Below are positions 8,394 to 16,522 of a stretch of DNA of 64,000 bases, piece by piece. The notes below the pieces were generated by a model. That model did no database searches. It saw only the letters and a list, made by a program, of their open reading frames with translations, and was not told the DNA's origin. Position 1 is the first letter of the stretch. Each line of letters opens with the position of its first letter. This DNA comes from Deltaproteobacteria bacterium HGW-Deltaproteobacteria-15. Lineage in GTDB: Bacteria; Desulfobacterota; DSM-4660; Desulfatiglandales; HGW-15. The position numbers and the translations under genes were made by a program. The DNA is taken from assembly GCA_002840535.1 (NCBI GenBank), contig PHBH01000027.1:1-64000 (forward strand), written 5' to 3'.

Positions 8394-9470
8394 ATGACGG
8401 AAAAATGGGTCTATTGGTTGAAGGAAGTCGGAACCGAACACAACGATCTGGTGGGGAAGAAATGCGCCAATCTCGGTGAACTGACAAGGGCGGGGTTCCA
8501 CGTGCCTCCCGGTTTTGCCTTGAGCGTCCATGCCTACGATCGGTTCATGAAGGAGACGGAGGCCACTCCGCGGCTGCTGGAGTTTCTGTCGACCTTTCAG
8601 GCCGATCCCGACAGTGTCGCCGACACGGTCAAGTACGATTCCGCCTCAAGGGAGATGAGGAGCATTGTCGAAGCCATCCGGATGCCTGTGGATATGGAGG
8701 AGGATATCAGGTCGCGCTACTCCGAGTTGTGCAGGATCGCGGGGAAGGAAAACCTCTTTGTGGCTACCCGCTCCGCAGGTCCAGTAAGCCATCCGGGGCA
8801 ATACGAGACCTATCTCAATGTGTGCGGTTCCGACGATGTGGTCAAAAACGTGATCCGGGTCTGGGCGAGCACCTTCAACACCCGCTCCATCATTGCAAGG
8901 GCCAGGCTGGGCCTTCCTTTGCACTATGATCCGATCGGCGTAGCCGTGCTCACAATGGTCGATGCCAAGGCGGCGGGCGTGATGTTCACCGTGAATCCCG
9001 TGAACGGGGATGAGTCCAAGGTCGCGATCGAGTCGAGCTTCGGGTTCGGCGAGGCGGTGGTGTCCGGGAATGTGACGCCGGATCGGTACCTGGTGGACAA
9101 GGTGACCCTCGATATCGATGAACGCGTGGTCTCCGACAAAGGATGCGAGTTCGCCTACAACCCCGAGACCAGGGAAATGGAATATGTGGAGTTGCCCCCT
9201 GACAAGAGAAAAGTCGCCTGTCTGGAAGATCGGGAGATTCTGGAACTCACAAGAATCGCCAAGAAGGTGGAAGCCCATTTCGGCTGCCCCCAGGACATCG
9301 AGTACTCGGTGTCCATGAGCCTTCCATTCCCGGAGAATATTTTTCTCGTCCAGGCCCGTCCCGAGAGTGTGTGGGGCAAGAAAAAGAAGGAGTCGGTGCT
9401 TGGAGGGAAAACGGGGTGGGATCTGCTGTTTGAGAAGGCGACGACCCCCGTCAAGCTGAAACTCGATTAA
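8394..9470 (+). CDS. PEP/pyruvate-binding (ATP-grasp) domain protein (PpsA2 / phenylphosphate synthase subunit 2 type)
   Basis: 358 aa, equal to the N-terminal nucleotide-binding third of PEP synthase only. Visible family blocks are VGKKCANLGEL with VPPGF (first lobe), the ATRSAG arginine motif before HPGQYETYLNV, and AAGVMFTVNP. It should form the pyrophosphorylated enzyme from ATP and pass phosphate to the His domain encoded just upstream. ATG at 8394 is chosen because AGGAG is 9 nt away; ATG at 8388 is too close to it. A second, diverged copy is at 29160-30176. The third, CBS-domain subunit described for Thauera phenylphosphate synthase was not found in the window. Confidence 0.78.
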   Translation: MTEKWVYWLKEVGTEHNDLVGKKCANLGELTRAGFHVPPGFALSVHAYDRFMKETEATPRLLEFLSTFQADPDSVADTVKYDSASREMRSIVEAIRMPVDMEEDIRSRYSELCRIAGKENLFVATRSAGPVSHPGQYETYLNVCGSDDVVKNVIRVWASTFNTRSIIARARLGLPLHYDPIGVAVLTMVDAKAAGVMFTVNPVNGDESKVAIESSFGFGEAVVSGNVTPDRYLVDKVTLDIDERVVSDKGCEFAYNPETREMEYVELPPDKRKVACLEDREILELTRIAKKVEAHFGCPQDIEYSVSMSLPFPENIFLVQARPESVWGKKKKESVLGGKTGWDLLFEKATTPVKLKLD

Positions 9471-9549
9471 AGCGCGGAAACGGCAGCAACCGTTTTGAGG
9501 AAAAACACTGCCGCGAGTGGATTAATCTCTATTGCCAAGGGAGGAGAAC

Positions 9550-10956
9550 ATGAAGGATCTGAGGGATTTCATCGCTGCATGCGAGAAGGAAGGTGTGCTT
9601 CAGAGGATCAAGGCAGAGGTGGATTGGGACCTGGAGCTTTCCCATATCGCCAAGCTTAACGAGGAAAAGAAGGGGCCCGCCCTCCTGTTTGAAAACGTGA
9701 AAGGGTACAAGTGGCCGGTCATCACCAGCACCTGTACCACCACGGAAAGGCTTTCCATCATCATGGGGATGCCGAAGGAGACCCCTCTTGTGGAGTTGAT
9801 GAGACGATGGGTCGAGATCGGGAACAGGAAGATCCCCCCAAAGGTGTTGAGCACCGGGCCGTGCAAGGAAAACAAGATGGTGGGCAAGGATATAGACCTG
9901 TTCAAGTTCCCGGTGCCCAAGTTTTACCCCAAGGATGGGGGCAGGTATTTCGGGACTGCCCACGTCGTGATCACCAAGGACCCGGAGTCCGGCTGGGTGA
10001 ACATCGGCACGTACCGGCTTCAGTTGATCGACAAAGACATTCTGGGAACCCAGTTCATCAAGGGGAAACACTCCGACATCATGCTCAAGAAGTACCAGGC
10101 CATGGGAAAACCCATGCCGGTGGCCGTGGTGGTCGGCGCCGATCCCCTGATGTTCGTCATGGGCGGGGCGAGGTTCTCCGCGTTTGAGTCGGAGTACGAT
10201 CTGGCCGGTTCCATCCGCGGCGAGCCCATCGAGGTGGTGAAGTGCGAGACCAATGACCTCATCGTGCCTGCGGGCGCGGAGATCGTTGTCGAGGGCGAGG
10301 TGGATGCCAACGCATTCAAGGATGAGGGACCGTTCGGCGAATACACGGGCTACTATTCGGGGGTCGGTACCAACCCGCGCAACTTCATCAAGGTGAATTG
10401 CGTCACGCACCGGAACAACCCGATCTTCATGGCCACGACCGTTGGAAGAGCCGTCACCGACACACACATGACGCTCGCGATTGCATACGGCGCTACCCTG
10501 TGGCAGCAGCTCTCGGACATGAAGATCCCCGGAATCAAGGCGGTCTACTGCCCCCCCGAGGCAGCGGGGAGATTCATCGCCATCATCTCCATGAAACAGA
10601 TGTACCCCGGCCACGCGAATCAGGTGCTTACCGCTGCCATCTCGACGGAAATGGGGGCATACGGCCTCAAGACGGTCATTGTCGTGGACGAGGACATCGA
10701 TCCGGCAGACATTCCACGGGTTCTGTACGCGGTGGCCTTCCGTTTCAACCCGCTCCGCGCCCAGATCATCCAGAGAGGTCGCTCCACACCGCTTGACCCG
10801 TCACTGCCCATTGAATCGAGATGGATCACAGGCCGTCTCCTGATCGATGCGACGATCCCTTACGATTGGGAGGAAAAACCGATTCCCATTGCCCTTGACC
10901 CGGATATCGTCAAGAAGATTCAGGCCAGGTGGAAGGAGCTCGGGTTCAAGGACTGA
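9550..10956 (+). CDS. UbiD-family prenyl-FMN-dependent (de)carboxylase (phenylphosphate carboxylase / 4-hydroxybenzoate decarboxylase type)
   Basis: 468 aa, full length. The prFMN-binding and catalytic residues are present: N151 and R156 in NIGTYRLQLID, and E259/E264 in EGPFGEYTGY, giving the E-R-E triad of the UbiD family. Members interconvert phenolic substrates and para-hydroxybenzoates; next to a phenylphosphate-synthase-like pair, carboxylation of a phenylphosphate is the likely direction. GGGAGGAG lies directly upstream of the ATG at 9550. Only one UbiD-type subunit is present, whereas characterised phenylphosphate carboxylase has two plus two small subunits, so the exact reaction remains open. 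Confidence 0.88.
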   Translation: MKDLRDFIAACEKEGVLQRIKAEVDWDLELSHIAKLNEEKKGPALLFENVKGYKWPVITSTCTTTERLSIIMGMPKETPLVELMRRWVEIGNRKIPPKVLSTGPCKENKMVGKDIDLFKFPVPKFYPKDGGRYFGTAHVVITKDPESGWVNIGTYRLQLIDKDILGTQFIKGKHSDIMLKKYQAMGKPMPVAVVVGADPLMFVMGGARFSAFESEYDLAGSIRGEPIEVVKCETNDLIVPAGAEIVVEGEVDANAFKDEGPFGEYTGYYSGVGTNPRNFIKVNCVTHRNNPIFMATTVGRAVTDTHMTLAIAYGATLWQQLSDMKIPGIKAVYCPPEAAGRFIAIISMKQMYPGHANQVLTAAISTEMGAYGLKTVIVVDEDIDPADIPRVLYAVAFRFNPLRAQIIQRGRSTPLDPSLPIESRWITGRLLIDATIPYDWEEKPIPIALDPDIVKKIQARWKELGFKD

Positions 10957-10962
10957 TTAGAG

Positions 10963-11156
10963 CAGTGGGCAGTAAGCAGTAAGCAGTGAGCAGTGAGCAG
11001 TTCCGCGAAACGACACACGGGATCTTCGCTTGCTGCGAGAACCGGCCTGTAGGAGCGAGCTCCTGCTCGCGATTACTTTCAGAACCGACGATCGCAACCG
11101 GCCCGTCCTCCGCAGTAGCTGCCGGCTGCGGAGGATGGAGAGGTTGCTCCTGCAGG
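10963..11156. repeat. heptad repeat followed by REP-like palindrome with an inserted hairpin
   Basis: 10963-11000 is a GCAGTRA-type 7-bp repeat. 11047-11156 is a REP-like element (CTGTAGGAGCGAGCTCCTGC ... GGTTGCTCCTGCA) whose second arm is interrupted after ATCGCAACCGG by about 38 bp containing the perfect 10-bp hairpin TCCTCCGCAG / CTGCGGAGGA (11106-11115 and 11126-11135). The copy at 55461-55528 lacks this insert. The block separates the UbiD-family gene from the second Tm-1-like gene. Confidence 0.65.
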
Positions 11157-11244
11157 TGGAGCGTGTTTCCTGGGCAGCATCTGGATCATGGAAAACCGCG
11201 GGCCGTTGGTACTTACATCGGCGGTGGTTAATGGAGGATTCATC

Positions 11245-12501
11245 ATGTCCATAGCAGTAGTAGGCATGCTGGATGAAAGGGAAGACGGCCTGAGGCTCAT
11301 CATCGACACGGTCCGGCAGAAAGGCCACAGGGCGGCACTGATCGATATCAGCATCGGCACGGGGGCGATCGCCGCCGAGCTCAAACCACAAATCTCCTGC
11401 AGTGAGGTCGCACGCGCCGGCGGGAGTTCCATCGATGCGGTCCGGGGGATGCTCGGAAAGGAGCGGGAAAAAGCCACCGCCGCAATGGCCCAGGGTCTCG
11501 GAAATGTGCTACAGGAACTGCTCGACCGGGGCGAAATGGAAGGAGTCATTGCCGTAGGAGGGATGACAGGCACCTTCATCACCCTTTCGGCCATGAAGCG
11601 GATTCCCTTCGGAGTGCCCAAGCTCATGATCTCAAGCGTTGTAGCCATGCCCTCCTATTCGAAGCAGCTGTCCGAATACCTCGGTGTGCGGGATATCACC
11701 GTCATGCACACGGTGGTGGATACCGTCGGCCTGAACCCTCTCGTGAGGACCTTGATGATCAACGGGGCCGGCGCGATCTGCGGGATGGTGGAGGCATCCA
11801 AGGCGCCTCAAAAGGAGACGAAACCGTCTATCGCGATTACGGAGTTTGGATTCTGCGAAAAGGGGGCACACTATGTTCGCGAGCTCCTGGAGGAAAAATA
11901 CAGTCTGATTTCCTTCCATGCCACCGGCGTCGGAGAAAAGGCCGCCTGTGATCTGGTTGGACAGGGGCTGTTCGAGGCCTTCATCGATCTGGTTCCCGGC
12001 GGTTTCAGCGAGTACCTGCTGGGGGGAAACCGTGCGGCAGGCCCTGACCGGCTGGATGCAGGCATCAGGGTGGGAAAGCCATACATCCTCACGCCGTGCG
12101 GTTTCGACATGATCAGTTGCGGCCCCATACAGAGACGAGATCAGGGGGATCCCCTTTGGGTCTCCCGAAAGCTGGCCGAACGGAAGCTTCTCGTTCAGGA
12201 TGCCATAAGGGTCCAGGCAAGAACAAGCCCTGAGGAAGTTCAGACGATCGCCCGGGAAGTTGCAAAAAAACTCAACGAGCATCCGAAGAAGACTCTGGTG
12301 AAGTTCGTGGTTCCCACCAAGGGCTTCTCCTCTATCAGCGTCGAAGGGGGCGCATTGCACGACCCGGCTTGCGACCGGGTATTCACAGATGAGTTAAAGA
12401 AGAATCTCGATCCGCAGATCGAGGTGATCGAGATAAGCAGTCATATCAACACTCCTGAATTCGCACGCGCGGTAGTGGACGCGCTGAATAAAATCCTGTA
12501 A
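11245..12501 (+). CDS. Tm-1-like ATP-binding domain protein (UPF0261), paralogue 2
   Basis: 418 aa. Family landmarks are VVGMLDEREDG at the N-terminus, VGGMTGTF (glycine-rich ATP-binding loop), IPFGVPKLM and NGAGAICGMVE. It starts at ATG 11245 with GGAGG 7 nt upstream; an upstream in-frame start at 11188 lies in repeat DNA and is rejected. It sits between the UbiD-family and ubiX genes, so a role in the same carboxylation/decarboxylation chemistry or its regulation is likely. Its function is not known from any characterised bacterial homologue that I recognise. Confidence 0.85.
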   Translation: MSIAVVGMLDEREDGLRLIIDTVRQKGHRAALIDISIGTGAIAAELKPQISCSEVARAGGSSIDAVRGMLGKEREKATAAMAQGLGNVLQELLDRGEMEGVIAVGGMTGTFITLSAMKRIPFGVPKLMISSVVAMPSYSKQLSEYLGVRDITVMHTVVDTVGLNPLVRTLMINGAGAICGMVEASKAPQKETKPSIAITEFGFCEKGAHYVRELLEEKYSLISFHATGVGEKAACDLVGQGLFEAFIDLVPGGFSEYLLGGNRAAGPDRLDAGIRVGKPYILTPCGFDMISCGPIQRRDQGDPLWVSRKLAERKLLVQDAIRVQARTSPEEVQTIAREVAKKLNEHPKKTLVKFVVPTKGFSSISVEGGALHDPACDRVFTDELKKNLDPQIEVIEISSHINTPEFARAVVDALNKIL

Positions 12502-12545
12502 AAGAGTTGATGCGCCACACATAAAGGATTACGGATTAAAAGAAA

Positions 12546-13112
12546 ATGGCGAGACGGATCATTGTCGGGATTTCAGGGGCCAGCGGCGTCATCTATGGCG
12601 TGACGGCGCTTCGGCTGCTCAAAGAGAAGGGATTCGAGACGCATCTTATCATCTCCGAATCGGGAAAACGCAACGTGGAGATCGAAACACCTTTTTCAGT
12701 GAGCGATCTTCAGTCCATGGCCTTTCGCACCTATGACAACAGGGATGTGGGCGGTGCGCCCGCAAGCGGGTCTTTTCTGACCGAGGGCATGGTAGTTGTG
12801 CCGTGCACTATCAAGACCCTGTCGGGCATCGCCAATTCGTACGATGACAACCTGCTGGTCAGGGCCGCGGATGTGACGTTGAAGGAGAAAAGGAAACTCG
12901 TTCTTGTGGTCAGAGAAACCCCTCTTCACCTGGGTCACCTGAGACTGATGACCATGGCGGCAGAGGTGGGCGCCCATATCCTGCCGCCCATTCCCTCTTT
13001 CTATCACAAGCCGAAAACCATTGAAGATATCATTCACCAGACTATAGGCAAGATTTTTGATTATCTCTCAATCCCGCATGATCTGTTCCAACGCTGGGAA
13101 GGAGACCGGTGA
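12546..13112 (+). CDS. ubiX: UbiX flavin prenyltransferase
   Basis: 188 aa, normal length. It has GISGASG at 8-14 (FMN phosphate loop), VPCTIKTLSGIA and the ETPLHLGHLR segment, all typical of UbiX/Pad1. It prenylates FMN with dimethylallyl phosphate, producing the prFMN cofactor needed by the UbiD-family enzyme encoded at 9550-10956. It follows the Tm-1-like gene by 44 bp and is probably in the same transcript. No good SD is visible before the ATG (AAAGAAA only). Confidence 0.93.
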   Translation: MARRIIVGISGASGVIYGVTALRLLKEKGFETHLIISESGKRNVEIETPFSVSDLQSMAFRTYDNRDVGGAPASGSFLTEGMVVVPCTIKTLSGIANSYDDNLLVRAADVTLKEKRKLVLVVRETPLHLGHLRLMTMAAEVGAHILPPIPSFYHKPKTIEDIIHQTIGKIFDYLSIPHDLFQRWEGDR

Positions 13113-13281
13113 CAGGACCGAAACAAAACCGGGGGACGATAGACGACCGCTTCTCCAGGACGAGGGACGATTTGAAAACGGGAAAGAATACCCTCTGCAG
13201 GTTGCCTTGGTCCGGAGTTAGTGGTGCTGAGTTTTAAATTTTTGTGAACGCCGTTTTTATTCGAAACAAGGAGGATTCACC

Positions 13282-13791
13282 ATGGCGGAATCCGCACTGT
13301 TACAAGGCAAGAAAATTCTCGTCGTGGACGATGAGCCCGACATTCTGGATATCATGGAAGAGCTGTTGAAGATGTGCAGGGTCGTGAAAGCGCCGAATTT
13401 CGACACTGCCAAGGAGCTTCTGGAAACCCAGTATTTCGATTTGGCCGTTCTCGACATCATGGGGGTCGATGGATACGGGCTCTTGAAGATTGCCAATGAG
13501 AAGAGGGTGCCGGCAGTCATGCTGACCGCCCATGCATTCAATCCTCCCAATCTCGTCCGCTCCATCCGGGAGGGAGCCGCATCCTACATCCCCAAAGAAG
13601 AGATCGAGAGAATCGCCGAGTTCCTCAACGATGTGCTTGTTGCAAAGGCCACGGGAAAAGACCCCTGGTCCTCATGGCAGGACAGATTGCCTTCCTCCTA
13701 CTTTGAAAAAAGGTGGGGTTCTGCCTGGAGGGATACGGACAAGGGATTCTGGGATACCTTCCGTGCCAGTCTCAAAGACAGAAAAAAGTAA
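13282..13791 (+). CDS. stand-alone response regulator, paralogue of the one at 4241-4729
   Basis: 169 aa. The receiver domain has acidic residues D16/D17, phospho-acceptor D58 in LDIMGVDG, the Thr of MLTAHA and the Lys of IPKE. As in the paralogue, no known output domain is present, and the C-terminus carries the matching pattern RWGSAWRDTD followed by spaced phenylalanines. It is preceded by AAGGAGG 8 nt from the ATG. It lies downstream of ubiX after a 169-bp gap with no clear promoter, so it may belong to the same operon. The partner kinase is not in the window. Confidence 0.88.
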   Translation: MAESALLQGKKILVVDDEPDILDIMEELLKMCRVVKAPNFDTAKELLETQYFDLAVLDIMGVDGYGLLKIANEKRVPAVMLTAHAFNPPNLVRSIREGAASYIPKEEIERIAEFLNDVLVAKATGKDPWSSWQDRLPSSYFEKRWGSAWRDTDKGFWDTFRASLKDRKK

Positions 13792-13795
13792 GGCT

Positions 13796-13960
13796 CCGCC
13801 GGCAAAGGCCGGCGGCATCAGGTGGCCCCTCGAAGGGGAGCAAAACTCCGACCCCCCCAGGGGCCGGCTTCCATGCACCCCGAAGGGGTGAAGTTTGTGG
13901 CGCCGGCTCACCAGGAATCCTCCTCATACCCTTCCCTGGATTTTGCGGGACCTGGATTTC
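13796..13960. other. hairpin-rich spacer after the response regulator gene
   Basis: A perfect 8-bp GC stem CCGCCGGC-loop-GCCGGCGG lies at 13796-13815, immediately after the stop codon, and ACCCC-GAA-GGGGT lies near 13876. No U-tract follows, but the position fits an end-of-operon structure. The remainder of the 472-bp gap 13792-14263 holds the promoter at 13961 and a ~270-nt leader with no further recognisable feature. Confidence 0.5.
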
Positions 13961-13992
13961 TTGTTGACAAATAGGAAACAAGAGGATAGCGT
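13961..13992 (+). promoter_or_regulatory. promoter/operator copy 1 of the TTGACA-N4-GGAAACA family
   Basis: TTGACA at 13964-13969, GGAAACA within the spacer, and TAGCGT (13987-13992) at a 17-bp spacing. The element is symmetrical here: CTTGTT-N11-AACAAG. It precedes the SDR-livGFHM-SBP unit by about 270 bp. Confidence 0.6.
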
Positions 13993-14263
13993 TTCGTTTC
14001 AAGAGGCACGCGGACATGCGCGCATCCTTCTCGTCGATATCCTTTCCACTTAAAACAAAAAGCATAAACTATCCATTACTTAGATGAACCGCAGTATCCT
14101 ATCTCCAAGAACGATTGCTCCGGCCCCATGCTGTTGCCTTATCTATGTCCAAGAAGGTTTCCAATTCATACACTTCCTCTCGTTTGAGTGGGTCGGCCGC
14201 TGAGTCAAGAGTGATGTAGTCCAAGGGTGAAGAAATCAGGGACCGCAAACCAGGAGGGTGGAT

Positions 14264-15040
14264 ATGTCTTTTCCCAAACCGTTCAATCTGGATGGAAAGG
14301 TGTCCTTAATCACAGGGGCTGCGAGCGGCCTTGGAATTGTTTTTGCCGAGGCCATGGCTGAAGCCGGAGCGGACGTGGTGTGCGCCGATATTGCCGACTC
14401 CGTTTACGAGACAGCCAGGAAAATCGAAAAGCTCGGAAAGAAGGGCTTGGCCCTGATATGCGATGTGTCCAAAGAAGAAGAAGTTCTGGCCATGATGAAA
14501 TCGGCGGTGGACGCGTTCGGCCGGCTGGATATCCTTTTCAACAATGCAGGCATTGCCGAGGAAGTGCCAAAGCCCCTGCATGAATACACCACGCAGGAAT
14601 GGAACCGCATCCTGGCCGTCGATCTCCAGGGTGTTTTTTATTGTTCAAGGGAAGCCCTGAAGATCATGGTCAAACAAAAGAGCGGAAAAATCATCAATGT
14701 CGCATCCATTTGGGGGCTTGCCGGTTCTTCGGGTCTGTTCCCCGTCCCGGCCTACAATGCCGCGAAAGGCGCTGTGGTGAATCTGACGCGCGAGCTTGGA
14801 CTCGAGTATGCGCCTCTTGGAATCAACGTAAATGCACTCTGCCCGGGTTTTTACCGGACCAACCTTGGGGGCGGCTGCGATGACCCGGAGTTTGTGAAAG
14901 GGGTTTGTGCATTCACGCCCATGGGTAGGCAGGCGGAGCCGGAGGAGTTGAAGGGTGCGGCCATCTTTCTGGCCTCCTCGGCCTCCGATTACATGTGCGG
15001 ACAAATGATCGTGACCGACGGCGGCGTCTTGGCCAAATAG
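14264..15040 (+). CDS. short-chain dehydrogenase/reductase (SDR)
   Basis: 258 aa, classical SDR. It has the cofactor motif TGAASGLG, the NNAG structural motif and an active-site YNAAK preceded by a Ser in the expected place. It oxidises or reduces a hydroxyl/keto group with NAD(P). The start ATG 14264 has AGGAGG 6 nt upstream; an in-frame GTG six bases earlier overlaps the spacing. It is the first gene of a unit with the liv-type importer, suggesting it acts on the imported compound. The substrate cannot be predicted. Confidence 0.88.
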   Translation: MSFPKPFNLDGKVSLITGAASGLGIVFAEAMAEAGADVVCADIADSVYETARKIEKLGKKGLALICDVSKEEEVLAMMKSAVDAFGRLDILFNNAGIAEEVPKPLHEYTTQEWNRILAVDLQGVFYCSREALKIMVKQKSGKIINVASIWGLAGSSGLFPVPAYNAAKGAVVNLTRELGLEYAPLGINVNALCPGFYRTNLGGGCDDPEFVKGVCAFTPMGRQAEPEELKGAAIFLASSASDYMCGQMIVTDGGVLAK

Positions 15041-15081
15041 ATGTTGAAGAGTCCAGAGTTCAGTGTTCAGTAGGACATTCC

Positions 15082-15819
15082 ATGGTGAACAGCGAAACGA
15101 TTTTACAGGTTGATAGGATTGCCAAGGGCTTCGGCGGCTTGACCGTCCTGAACGACATCAACATGACCGTGGGAAAAGGGGAGTTGGTGGGCCTCATCGG
15201 TCCCAACGGGGCGGGCAAGTCGACGCTGTTCAATGTGATTACCTCCATATATGCTCCGGATAGAGGAGATGTATATTTGCGCGGTGAGAAGGTTACCGGC
15301 AAGTCTCCGCACAGACTCTGCCGCATGGGAATCGCCAGGACCTTTCAGCTCGTCAGGGCCTTTCTCTCCATGACCGGATTGGAAAATGTGATGGTAGGCG
15401 CAGCCTTTGGCGGCAGGCAGGGACGCAAGGAGACCCGCCGGAGGGCATGGGAGGCGTTGGAACTGGTAGGTCTTGCCGACAAGAAGGATATGACCGCGGC
15501 CCACATGACCCTTTCGGACCGCCGTCTGGTGGAGGTGGCAAGGGCGCTCGCTTCCATGCCCCACATCACCCTGCTCGATGAACCCATGGCGGGCCTGAAC
15601 GATACGGAGGTTTCGAAGATGCTCCAGGTGATCAGGAAAGCCAGGGATGAGAGAGGCCTTGCCCTGCTCTGGGTCGAGCACAAGGTGGACGCCGTGTTCT
15701 CGATCTGCGACCGCATCGTGGTCCTGGATTACGGCGTCAAAATCGCGGACGGAAAACCGCTGGACATTGCGAAGAACCCAAAGGTGATCGAGGCATACCT
15801 TGGAGAATCCCCTGCTTGA
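15082..15819 (+). CDS. livG: branched-chain amino-acid-type ABC transporter ATPase LivG (system A)
   Basis: 245 aa. It has Walker A GPNGAGKST, Walker B ITLLDEPMAG and the H-loop in WVEHK. The ABC signature is unusual: TLSDRRLVEVARAL, three residues shorter than the usual LSxGQxRR. The start at 15082 has TAGGA 6 nt upstream; the SD is formed by the end of a short GTTCAGT heptad repeat lying between the SDR and this gene. It works with LivF, LivH, LivM and the binding protein that follow. Such systems in anaerobes import organic acids or aromatic acids as often as amino acids. Confidence 0.9.
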   Translation: MVNSETILQVDRIAKGFGGLTVLNDINMTVGKGELVGLIGPNGAGKSTLFNVITSIYAPDRGDVYLRGEKVTGKSPHRLCRMGIARTFQLVRAFLSMTGLENVMVGAAFGGRQGRKETRRRAWEALELVGLADKKDMTAAHMTLSDRRLVEVARALASMPHITLLDEPMAGLNDTEVSKMLQVIRKARDERGLALLWVEHKVDAVFSICDRIVVLDYGVKIADGKPLDIAKNPKVIEAYLGESPA

Positions 15820-16522
15820 AGTGAAGGCTGTGGATGTCTTCTATGGGGACATTCAGGCCCTCTGGTCCGTCTCCATTCAGGCGGCCCGGGAAAGCGTCCT
15901 TGCACTCGTGGGGGCAAACGGGGCGGGCAAGACCACACTTTTGAGAGCGATTTCCGGCCTGGTCCATCCCAGAACCGGCCGGATCCTCTTTTCGGGAAAA
16001 CCCATCCTTCATCTTCGGCCTGAGAAGGTGGTCGCCTCCGGTATCTCTCTGGTTCCCGAAGGACGCCGTTTGTTTTCTCAGTTGACCGTCATGGAGAATC
16101 TCGAGTTGGGGGCATATACCCCAAGGGCCAGGGCGGGTTTCTCTGCCTCCCTGGAACGGGCATTCGCGCTCTTTCCCTTGCTCAAGGCAAGGATCCGCCA
16201 GATCGCCGGCTCCCTGAGCGGCGGTGAACAACAAATGCTTGCCATCGCAAGAGGCCTCATGTCGCAGCCGAGAGCGCTTCTGCTGGATGAGCCTTCCATG
16301 GGGCTGAGTCCTATCGTTGTCAAAACGATTTTCGAACTGATCCAGGTCCTTAAGAAAGAGAAGATCACGATTCTGCTCGTGGAACAGAATATCTACCAGG
16401 CCTTGAAGATCTCGGATTTTGCGTACGTGCTGAAAAACGGGAAAGTGGCCCTGAGCGGCAGGGGAGAAGAACTCCTGACCGATCCGGATGTCAAGAAGGC
16501 CTATATGGGAACGCTGGAGTAA
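15800..16522 (+). CDS. livF: branched-chain amino-acid-type ABC transporter ATPase LivF (system A)
   Basis: 240 aa. It has Walker A GANGAGKTT, canonical signature LSGGEQQM, Walker B ALLLDEPSMGL and the LivF-typical VEQNIYQAL. Translation probably begins at TTG 15800, inside the end of livG (20-bp overlap), with GAGG 6 nt upstream; no better in-frame start exists before the conserved first strand. The overlap indicates coupled translation with LivG, its ATPase partner at the membrane. Confidence 0.9.
   Translation: MENPLLEVKAVDVFYGDIQALWSVSIQAARESVLALVGANGAGKTTLLRAISGLVHPRTGRILFSGKPILHLRPEKVVASGISLVPEGRRLFSQLTVMENLELGAYTPRARAGFSASLERAFALFPLLKARIRQIAGSLSGGEQQMLAIARGLMSQPRALLLDEPSMGLSPIVVKTIFELIQVLKKEKITILLVEQNIYQALKISDFAYVLKNGKVALSGRGEELLTDPDVKKAYMGTLE

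Noticed and set aside
6467..9470. Split or frameshifted ordinary PEP synthase or pyruvate phosphate dikinase
   Set aside because: The order is His domain first, then ATP-grasp; the PEP-binding barrel is absent and the large N-terminal region is unrelated to PEP synthase.
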